From positions 1,606,001 through 1,670,000 of the forward strand of contig NZ_CP020474.1 of the NCBI RefSeq assembly GCF_002080415.1: a DNA stretch of 64,000 nucleotides, read 5' to 3'. The notes below the pieces were generated by a model that ran no database searches, was not told the DNA's origin, and was given only the letters and a program-made list of their open reading frames with translations. Source of the DNA: Roseovarius mucosus (GTDB lineage Bacteria; Pseudomonadota; Alphaproteobacteria; Rhodobacterales; Rhodobacteraceae). Position 1 is the first letter of the stretch, and the number at the start of each line of letters is the position of its first letter. Of the stretch, positions 45,215 to 52,490 are shown piece by piece. A program made the position numbers and the translations under genes.

Positions 45215-45553
45215 TCAGTCGTAGCGCCGGTCGAACGTAATCACTGTGCCGTCGGCGCGGGTCAGGCTGCGCGCATAGATTTCGCGCGGGAAGACCAGAT
45301 CGTCATCAACCGAGCCGTTGACGATGACCGTCTCACCGACTTCGGCGGGAACCCAGTTGGGGCCGACATAGATACGGATATCGCCGCTGGCATCGGTGAG
45401 GCGGAACTCATCCTCGTCGGTGATCCGTTCGACAATCCCCTGTACGGTGACCATCGTGCCGCGCTGTACATCGGCGATGGGTGTGATCTGACTGGCGAAG
45501 GCCGCTTGGGTCGCAAGGGTCACGCTAAGTGCGGCAATGGCAAAGAATTTCAT
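45215..45553 (-). CDS. BOF-family (YgiW-like) periplasmic protein
   Basis: A 112-residue OB-fold protein: signal peptide (MKFFAIAALSVTLATQAAFA), then TPIADVQRGTMVTVQGIVER and GDIRIYVGPNWVP, characteristic of BOF proteins such as YgiW. In enterobacteria YgiW is encoded beside the QseBC two-component system, which matches the QseBC-like pair at 45822-47833 here. Likely function: periplasmic stress response. Confidence 0.83.
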   Translation of the reverse strand: MKFFAIAALSVTLATQAAFASQITPIADVQRGTMVTVQGIVERITDEDEFRLTDASGDIRIYVGPNWVPAEVGETVIVNGSVDDDLVFPREIYARSLTRADGTVITFDRRYD

Positions 45554-45590
45554 GGATAGCTTCCTTGTTGAAGGGTCAAGAGTTCGGAGA

Positions 45591-45737
45591 TCAGTCGAGA
45601 GCCACGATCAGCAGCACCGCGATCGCGGCCGCACCGATTGCCAGCCAGGCCTTGGGCAGACGGATTTCCACCTCGCCTGACAACCATTTGCGGCTCTCCC
45701 GCAGGTCCATCTTCTTCACGTCATTGCCGTCGTTCAT
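45591..45737 (-). CDS. Very small single-helix membrane protein
   Basis: Forty-eight residues: MNDGNDVKKMDLRESRKWLS, then one hydrophobic helix (AWLAIGAAAIAVLLIVAL) ending in Asp. GGAGC lies eight bases before the ATG. It sits 37 bases upstream of the BOF protein gene in the same direction, downstream of the sensor kinase. Too short for a family call, but the layout supports a real gene. Confidence 0.55.
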   Translation of the reverse strand: MNDGNDVKKMDLRESRKWLSGEVEIRLPKAWLAIGAAAIAVLLIVALD

Positions 45738-45821
45738 TTGTTTGCTCCTCTGCATGTGGATCGCACATCGATCCAATGAGAGCTTAATGAAGCTTGATTC
45801 TGACCGCTGACTGACGGCTTG

Positions 45822-47159
45822 TCAGAATATTGAGGCTTCAAACGTCAAAACGATTTCCAGGCCAGCGCCTTTGGGCTTTTGCACCGCGACTGTGCCACCC
45901 TGAGCGCGCTGCAACCGGTCCACGATGGCCAGCCCTAGCCCCGTTCCGCCCGCAACCGCGCCGGGCGCGCGCCAGAAGGGTTGGAATATCCGCTCCCCTG
46001 CGTCAGCCGGAAGCCCAGGCCCGTGATCGCGCACCGAAAGGCGCGGGCCTGGGCCAAGGGTAACCTCGACCTCGCCCGGTCCGCCATGCAGTACGGCGTT
46101 CTCAACCAGATTTGTTAGCGCCAGCTGCACCGCTTCGTCATTTGCCCTCGCCAGAACCGGCGTATCCGGCAGCGAAAGAGACAGGTCCACCCCCTTGCTA
46201 TAGGCGAAGGGCGCAAGGGCCGACAGCACCGCCTCTGCCGGTCTGCGCAGATCAAGTGCGCCCTCGGTCGGCGCACTCAGTGCTTCGGTTCTGGATGCCG
46301 CCAAAACCTGCTGAACGGTCCGCGCGAGGGCCGCCAGATCAGAGCGCAGCTTGTCGGTTGTTTCGCCCGGCGGCAGCGCGTCCAGCCGGGCGATCAACAC
46401 AGCCACTGGCGTGCGCAAAGCATGGGCGGCCTCAGCCGCGTGCCGGGTCTCTGCCGCAAGCGCTGATGCCAGCCGGTCGAGTGCGCGTTGCGTGCCATCA
46501 ATCAGGTCTGCCACCTCTGAGGGAACAGGACCCGACGGGGGGGATGTCACGGCTCCGGGACTTAGCGTTCGTGCCCAAGCGGCAGCACGGCCTACCGGTG
46601 CCAGTTCGCGCCGGATCACGAACGCGCTGGCGCCGATCAGCAACAGCGCCATGGGCAGGATCGGCCCCCAAACATGCTGGCGCAGCTCGCTTAAGAAAGC
46701 ATGGCGCAACAGGTTCTCTGGGTCGGACGTCATGACGAAGACCATCCGCAGACCATCGGTCCGGTCACGGAATTCGTGCCCTGCATAGAGCAATCGGCCC
46801 GTAGGCAAATCGACCGCTGTCACCCAGTCGTCGGCATAAAGATCGAGAGCGGATGACGGAATGAGGGCGCGGTTCATGGCGTCAACGACCGTTCCGGTGC
46901 GATCCACCAGCGCGAATGCATAGGCTTTTGGATGTTTCGCGAACATTGCCCGTGCCGGGGCATCGGCGGGCAAGCCGCTATCCTCCAAACGTGCCCCTAA
47001 ACGTTCAGTCACGTCCGCGACGACTTCGGCCTCTAACTCGGCACGGTCGGAGCCATAGTAGGCCCCGACCACGATCATGTTCAGGACAACGATGATGACC
47101 GTGATCAGTACCAGACGCCGTATCAGCACCTGTGCCAGCGGACGGTTCGGCCGTGTCAT
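45822..47159 (-). CDS. QseC-like membrane sensor histidine kinase
   Basis: A 445-residue kinase with two transmembrane helices (about 10-32 and 168-188), a periplasmic sensor, the phospho-His box AEAAHALRTPVAVLIARLDA (about 250), the N box ALTNLVENAVLHGG and G boxes VRDHGPGLPADAGERIFQPFW and GGTGLGLAIVDRLQRA. Overlaps the response-regulator stop by four bases. Pairing with a BOF/YgiW-like protein resembles the qseBC-ygiW cluster. Confidence 0.93.
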   Translation of the reverse strand: MTRPNRPLAQVLIRRLVLITVIIVVLNMIVVGAYYGSDRAELEAEVVADVTERLGARLEDSGLPADAPARAMFAKHPKAYAFALVDRTGTVVDAMNRALIPSSALDLYADDWVTAVDLPTGRLLYAGHEFRDRTDGLRMVFVMTSDPENLLRHAFLSELRQHVWGPILPMALLLIGASAFVIRRELAPVGRAAAWARTLSPGAVTSPPSGPVPSEVADLIDGTQRALDRLASALAAETRHAAEAAHALRTPVAVLIARLDALPPGETTDKLRSDLAALARTVQQVLAASRTEALSAPTEGALDLRRPAEAVLSALAPFAYSKGVDLSLSLPDTPVLARANDEAVQLALTNLVENAVLHGGPGEVEVTLGPGPRLSVRDHGPGLPADAGERIFQPFWRAPGAVAGGTGLGLAIVDRLQRAQGGTVAVQKPKGAGLEIVLTFEASIF

Positions 47160-47833
47160 CCACTGCCCTCGCGCGGCAGCATCCAGCCGACACCTCGCAC
47201 GTTCACAATTGGCACCGGGCAGCCCGCCGTTTCAAGCGCGCGGCGCAGGCGCGACACGGCTGCTTCCAGTGCGTTGGGTGTGACCTCGTCGTCGATCGTG
47301 TAGATTGCCTCTTCCAGAACCTTCCGCGACGCGACGCGGCCCGCATTGCGCATCAAATGTTCCAGTACACCCAGCTCGCGACGCCCGAGTATGATCGGTG
47401 CATCATTCACGCTGACGCTGCGTGCCGCAGTATCCAGCGCAAGCGCGCCCAATCGAAGAGTGGTGTCTGACCTATCGCCCGGGCGGCGCAATACTGCGCG
47501 GGCGCGCGCGACAAGCTCGGGCATCTCCACCGGCTTCACCACATAATCATCTGCGCCGCCATCCAGCCCTGCCAGCCGGTCGGCCAACTGATCGCGCGCG
47601 GTCAACACGATGACCGGCACCCGCCCCCCTTTCCGCAGGGTCGGAAGCAGGCGCAGCCCGTCACCATCAGGCAGACCCAGATCCAGCAGCACCAAGCCAT
47701 AATCCAAGAGACCCGACAATTCGCGCGCATCCGCAGCTGTCGCGGCATGATCCACGGCAAAACCTGACCGTCGCAGCGCATCACAAACGGCCTCGGCCAA
47801 AGGGGGGTGGTCTTCGACAAGCAGGACGCGCAT
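47156..47833 (-). CDS. QseB/TctD-type response regulator
   Basis: A 225-residue OmpR-family regulator: MRVLLVEDHPPLAEAVCDAL, phosphoacceptor in LVLLDLGLPDGDG (about residue 51), VIVLTARDQ, DDYVVKPVEMPE and a winged helix (LGRRELGVLEHLMRNAGRVA, NVRGVGWML). The start at MRVLLVEDHPP was chosen; a longer frame to 47899 adds no homology. First gene of the leftward two-component operon. Inverted repeats with CTGACGG upstream may be its binding sites. Confidence 0.94.
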   Translation of the reverse strand: MRVLLVEDHPPLAEAVCDALRRSGFAVDHAATAADARELSGLLDYGLVLLDLGLPDGDGLRLLPTLRKGGRVPVIVLTARDQLADRLAGLDGGADDYVVKPVEMPELVARARAVLRRPGDRSDTTLRLGALALDTAARSVSVNDAPIILGRRELGVLEHLMRNAGRVASRKVLEEAIYTIDDEVTPNALEAAVSRLRRALETAGCPVPIVNVRGVGWMLPREGSG

Positions 47834-48339
47834 CCGGGGACAGCTTTCAGAGTAGAGCCAAGGCGAACGGGGTGTGAATGGAAAATAGAGCACTTCCAAC
47901 AGAGTGATAGCGAAATGTGACTGCCGTGGTTAGGCGGCGAGGCTGACGGCAGTCTGACAAACTATCCGTCAGCGCCGACTGTCTAAACAAGATCGCGGTG
48001 CAACGCCCGACGGGATCAATCAGTGGCCTTTTCCCTTAAATGCGGCGTCTGGCACGGACGAATGACCACCCCGCCAATTGGGCGTTTTGGTCAAACTCGA
48101 TTTCCTTAGACCTTGTCCGGTGAGGATCGAACCCGTTGAGCTTTGATGGTGGGCGGATCAGATCATGGCATGCCTGCCCCCTTTCCCGGACAGCACGCGG
48201 TGCCATCTGTCCACATTCTCTGTAGCGGGACGGCAAAGTTTATGGCCACCGCGACCCTGTCGCGGCGGCGTCCTTTGGGCGCATCAACAGTGCTATTCGC
48301 AGCCGTGCAAACTGTTGCTCGGACATCCCGGCTTAGGCT
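47834..48339. other. Intergenic region with candidate response-regulator sites
   Basis: A 506-base region with no supported gene. Upstream of the response regulator lies an inverted repeat, CTGACGG (47944-47950) and CCGTCAG (47967-47973). A related CTGACGGC with GTCAG occurs at 45811-45825 ahead of the small membrane/BOF genes. These could be regulator binding sites. The right half leads to the end of the DUF3179 gene and shows nothing recognisable. Confidence 0.4.
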
Positions 48340-49725
48340 TTAGCCAGACCAGAGGGCTGTACCGGGATGGAATTGTGACCAGGCAAACCAAAAGGCCTGA
48401 TGACTGCCTTGATCGGCTCCGCGCGCATCGACCGCGCGAATGCCGCCCGCCGTAAGCACAAGGCGGACATTCTCGAACTCAATCTTTTCGCCCCGTTTCA
48501 GCGCGATCATGGCCGCGCTGCGCTGGAACGCCACCGGCTTTCCAGAGGCCGCGATGACCCCGATGATATCCTCATGAACCGGAAGGCGCGGGTCGACATC
48601 ACCCACGGGAAAGATCGGGCCGTTTGCATCACGCCCGTTTCGGAAATCGAAATCCCGGCCCAGCGCCAGCTCCTCGACCAGCACGGTTGTTTCGGGATGC
48701 GCGGCGCGCCATGTCCCCCAATCGGTGGTGATCACGCTGGCCTGTTGCAATTTCAGGCCGCGTTTCGCCAAGGGTCCGGTCACGGCATGGCCGAGGAAGG
48801 TATCGAAGATCGAAAATGTCCGGACATCGTACATCACCTTGTTCGACCGGATCAGCAGCCCTGAGGTGCGCAGGATTGGCCGTTCGATCCCGGCGGGCAG
48901 CCCATCGGTAAAATAGGCCTGTGCGGCACCGCATAAGGTGCAATAGGGAATACCGAGATTGCGACCGCCCAGCGTATCGTTGACCATCTCGCGCACTTCC
49001 ATGATGCGCCGGGGATAGGCCCGGGCTTCGCCATTCACCTCGATCCCGAATACGATGTCATCATCGTCGAGCCATGTCGCGGCCTTGGCGCTGCTGACTT
49101 TGGGGTTATCGGCAGCGGGAATGCAGTTGCACGGCTCGTCCGTCTGCCCAAAGCCCCGGTCGTCGATCAACACGCCGCCCCACGACACCATCCGCCAGTC
49201 GATATCACCCTCGACAAAGATCCGCTCCCAGCCGGGCACGGCAGAGGTGAAGATCGTGCGCTTGATCTCCAGATAATCCGGTGGCGCCGGGATATCCCAA
49301 GCGATCAGAGTGTTTGTGATGACCTCCCAGTGGTTCTCGGCCGGCGGATCGACCTTTAGCAAGTCGGCTGCGGCGTCTGCGAGAGTGATGTTCAAACTGC
49401 TATTGGTGACGAAGCGCATCATGTCGCTGATCAGCCACGCAAGGCGGGGGTCCTCCGATCGCACGATCTCGATCAGAGCGTCGGATTGCGCCTCTTTCCA
49501 CGACGATTGCGTGAAGCTATCGACAAAGGCTATCTGCATCGCGGCCCGCAATGCCTTTGAGGGCGGGCCAAGCGGAACCTTGGGCGGGGTGCCGAATTCC
49601 TTGATCACGTAGTCCGGAAGCGCGCCAGTGGTCTGGGCTGGCGCGTCGTTGGACCATAACAACGACAGCGCCAACAAGGGGGCAAATAACCAGACAAACG
49701 ATGGATTGCGCAATTTCGATATCAT
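48340..49725 (-). CDS. DUF3179-domain protein, secreted
   Basis: A 461-residue protein with an N-terminal signal/anchor (SFVWLFAPLLALSLLWS) and a C-terminal DUF3179 domain: VFGIEVNGEARAYPRRIMEV, then NLGIPYCTLCGAAQAY with the paired Cys, and RSNKVMYDVRTFSIFD. The long N-terminal region (residues 40-200) is helical and not conserved in the shorter family members. Function unknown; the domain is often exported and may bind a cofactor. Isolated gene. Confidence 0.85.
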   Translation of the reverse strand: MISKLRNPSFVWLFAPLLALSLLWSNDAPAQTTGALPDYVIKEFGTPPKVPLGPPSKALRAAMQIAFVDSFTQSSWKEAQSDALIEIVRSEDPRLAWLISDMMRFVTNSSLNITLADAAADLLKVDPPAENHWEVITNTLIAWDIPAPPDYLEIKRTIFTSAVPGWERIFVEGDIDWRMVSWGGVLIDDRGFGQTDEPCNCIPAADNPKVSSAKAATWLDDDDIVFGIEVNGEARAYPRRIMEVREMVNDTLGGRNLGIPYCTLCGAAQAYFTDGLPAGIERPILRTSGLLIRSNKVMYDVRTFSIFDTFLGHAVTGPLAKRGLKLQQASVITTDWGTWRAAHPETTVLVEELALGRDFDFRNGRDANGPIFPVGDVDPRLPVHEDIIGVIAASGKPVAFQRSAAMIALKRGEKIEFENVRLVLTAGGIRAVDARGADQGSHQAFWFAWSQFHPGTALWSG

Positions 49726-50387
49726 ACTGGGCCCTTCCGGTTACCGGCTTCACACAGATCGCTGCTGCAGCAGGACGCCTGACATCTGCCATCCGACATG
49801 CCCGATGCGCAGTTCAGAATTGTCGGGCAATATGCTGTGCGTGCCACAAGTGTTGTCGCACTGTCGCGTGGAATTGGCATCTGCACCAATCAAGATTGAA
49901 TCAAATTTGGGTGATCACGTGGGACAGCGCCGATTCATGATGCGGCCGTGGCGCACCCAAGGCGGAACCACTTGGAAAACGCCCAGAGCCTATGCAGAGC
50001 ACGCGAACCGCCTCTCTTAGCCCCACGCCGCTTGATCTCCTGCTCCGCGCCGAGGGCATGCGCCCGGTCGACAGCGGCACAGGCGGGCTTCTGCTTGCAA
50101 TGGCCAAGAGGGGCGACCGAGGTGTTGCAAAGTTCAAGCGCCTCTCGCGTAGCAAGCGAGGGTAGTTCGGTGATCGCCCAACCGGCGCAGCACACGGTTA
50201 GTTTGCCGCCGCTTGACGGGTATCAGGCGCTGTCGGCGCTTTTCTCGGGCGTGCTGCCCCCAGCCAAAGAATTCGTCAAAGTTGTAGACATGGCAATTCA
50301 CTTTACCTAGGGTTACCTGAAGGATAGATTTCCAAGGCCTCTTTTCACACCCGCCTTTTCACCAGAATTATGAGACAAGGCATAGAT
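49726..50387. other. Left flank of the toxin-like cassette, no supported gene
   Basis: A 660-base region. It contains a 56-codon ORF (49992-50162, MQSTRTASLS to KRLSRSKRG) and another open stretch ending 50310, both without recognisable motifs, and probable promoter sequence with TTTACC and TAGATT-like elements shortly before the first toxin-like gene. The mixed, fragmentary coding potential suggests a recombination junction. Confidence 0.4.
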
Positions 50388-51224
50388 ATGACAGATTCCA
50401 GCCCATTTCAGGGTGTTTCCGAATTACGCTCCTGGGTTGCCTCTGGCGGTGTTGTCCGCGCCGGACTTCCTGCCAATTTCATGTCCGAGCTGCTGGCTTC
50501 GCTGTCAATTTTCGCCGTCCTCGCCAACAATCTATCGGAAAGTCTTGTCAGGATCGACGCGAGATGGCGCGATATGGGCGGGGACAACATGCTGAAGGCC
50601 TCACTCGGCCAGCTTCTCGTGCTTCTCGGCGACACGGTCGCGGAATCGCGGCATGCCACGCAACAGGCGATGAGTGTCAAGGTCGCCGGAAACAAGGTCT
50701 TCGGAAGGATTGAGCGCGAAATCGCGACACACGGCAAGCAGATCAGAGAGATGACGGCCGCGATCCAAACCTCTGAAGAGCGGATGGAGGCTGCTGCGAA
50801 GGCCGCGAAGGAGGCGAGCGACAAACTGAACGCGGGCGATTACATCCTGCACGGTCTGGAAGCGATCTTTACCTTTGGCCAGGTCGATAAAAACCGCGAC
50901 AATCTCAACAAGCTCAACACTTCGATTGCAATCCACAAGGGCGAGGCCGCGTCGCAACGCCAGCATCGAGAACTCCTTGGGGTGTACAAGGCCGAGCTTG
51001 TCGCGCTGCGCAATGGGGTCGAGCGGGTGCTGACCGTCGACCAGACAATGACACAGTTCCAGAATGACTTGGTGGCCTTGGGCCCCCTGCTTCTTCCGGC
51101 CTACCAGCAGATCGAGAAATCCGAGGCTACGTCAAACCTGAAGGTCGCGAACATCCACCTCGAGCGGGCACGTCCAAAGATGGACGCGATGTCGAGATGG
51201 ATACAGACCCTCGCCATCACTTAG
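50388..51224 (+). CDS. Alpha-helical toxin-like component, small subunit (XaxB-like?)
   Basis: A 278-residue soluble, leaderless protein, almost wholly helical. Residues about 90-150 form charged amphipathic repeats (REIATHGKQIREMTAAIQTS, ERMEAAAKAAKEASDKLNAG), followed by a short apolar stretch YILHGLEAIFTFGQ near 150 and a second helical arm (AASQRQHRELLGVYKAELVA). This hairpin architecture resembles the B components of binary alpha-pore-forming toxins, although no diagnostic motif proves it. Start at MTDSSPFQG follows GACAAGG; an ATG 18 bases earlier is possible. First of three consecutive genes; 30-base gap to the next. Confidence 0.6.
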   Translation: MTDSSPFQGVSELRSWVASGGVVRAGLPANFMSELLASLSIFAVLANNLSESLVRIDARWRDMGGDNMLKASLGQLLVLLGDTVAESRHATQQAMSVKVAGNKVFGRIEREIATHGKQIREMTAAIQTSEERMEAAAKAAKEASDKLNAGDYILHGLEAIFTFGQVDKNRDNLNKLNTSIAIHKGEAASQRQHRELLGVYKAELVALRNGVERVLTVDQTMTQFQNDLVALGPLLLPAYQQIEKSEATSNLKVANIHLERARPKMDAMSRWIQTLAIT

Positions 51225-51254
51225 GTAGCCCAGCCTGAACCGAAAGGAACCAGC

Positions 51255-52427
51255 ATGACCGATGACAGCATTGAAACAATCGACTTCACCAAGCCGTTCG
51301 AGCCCTTGATGTCGCTCATTGGGCGCGAGGGATCAAACCGGTCAGAGCTTTGGCAGGCTTGGCACTTTCTTCAGGTCTACGCGAACTGGGGTATCCGCTT
51401 GCCGACGTCGGAGACGGACTTCAAGGCGATCATGGGTGCCGATGCTCTGAAGTTCGATTTTCTTCCCCCAATGCAAGACGGCAATTCGCTGATCTCGAAA
51501 GCCTGCGAAGCGTTCCTCAAGAACGTCTTCTCAGAGGTCATTCAGGTGGGCATGGACCTAAAGGTCTATGCCGAGACAACAGCCGGGGGCGAGGACGGGA
51601 TGCTGCAAATCATCCTCGACTCGATCGAGGACGGCGATACAGAAACAGCACTTGAACTGCTGACAGATCTTCAAAAGGACGCCAATTCCGCCAGCACGAG
51701 GGCGGGCAATGTCAAAGTTGCGCTCGACGCGTTCCGGACGGAGCTTGGCAAGGCATTGGGAAAGCTCGACACCGCGCGCACAAGCCTCGACAGCGATAGC
51801 AGCACGAACGAGGAGACGCTCGGTATCCTCGCGGCGGATGCGAACACCGAGGGCTCAATTGCCTACAAACACAAGATGCTGGAAGAGGCGCGGCGGCTGC
51901 ATACAGAGGCGACAATAGCTGCAGCGACCTCGCCCACTTACATCTGGGTGCTGCCACCCCTTGGCCTGATCGCAACAGGCGTCGTGATGGGCATCTACAC
52001 GGACAAGGCGATCCAGCGGATGAAGGATATCGAAGAACTGGAGGATTCGATCCAGAAGGAGGGCGCGCATCTGAAACAGGCTCTCGCGGCGCGCAGCGTC
52101 TTTAGCCAAGGCTCAAACGGCCTGACGAACGTCATCAGCTATACCGAGGCGGCCTCGGCTAAATGCGGCGTGGTTCAAGAGACATGGAAGGGGATCGCAT
52201 CGCATATCTCCGAGATGGCGAAATACCTGGAGAACACCACGAGACAATCACCCGATGGCGAGAACGAGGTGAAATCGAAACGCTTGCTGGGTGTGGCCCT
52301 GCGCAAGGTCGAGAAAAACTGGCAGACGATGCTGCCCGACCTGAGCGAGTTGATGACTGACAACTACGTCAGCATCGCACCTGGAACAGCAACCGTTGCC
52401 GAGGTGTTCAAAAAGCTCGGCGGCTGA
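51255..52427 (+). CDS. Alpha-pore-forming toxin-like protein (XaxA/YaxA-like)
   Basis: A 390-residue leaderless helical protein. Long helices (TALELLTDLQKDANSASTRA, KVALDAFRTELGKALGKLDT) lead to a single apolar segment, SPTYIWVLPPLGLIATGVVM (about residues 226-245), directly followed by GIYTDKAIQRMKDIEELEDS, a pattern very like the membrane-insertion region of alpha-xenorhabdolysin A components. In such toxins the apolar hairpin is buried until pore assembly. A strong AAGGAA site precedes the ATG. Flanked by the 278- and 882-residue partners on the same strand. Confidence 0.7.
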   Translation: MTDDSIETIDFTKPFEPLMSLIGREGSNRSELWQAWHFLQVYANWGIRLPTSETDFKAIMGADALKFDFLPPMQDGNSLISKACEAFLKNVFSEVIQVGMDLKVYAETTAGGEDGMLQIILDSIEDGDTETALELLTDLQKDANSASTRAGNVKVALDAFRTELGKALGKLDTARTSLDSDSSTNEETLGILAADANTEGSIAYKHKMLEEARRLHTEATIAAATSPTYIWVLPPLGLIATGVVMGIYTDKAIQRMKDIEELEDSIQKEGAHLKQALAARSVFSQGSNGLTNVISYTEAASAKCGVVQETWKGIASHISEMAKYLENTTRQSPDGENEVKSKRLLGVALRKVEKNWQTMLPDLSELMTDNYVSIAPGTATVAEVFKKLGG

Positions 52428-52490
52428 AGCGTGGGGCCCCTCGCGGGCCCGCACACCCCTTCCAGCACACAAGGCGGAGAAAGTCTTTCG

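Noticed and set aside
49992..50162. 56-codon ORF left of the toxin-like cassette
   Set aside because: No recognised motif or ribosome site; considered too weak to call a gene.
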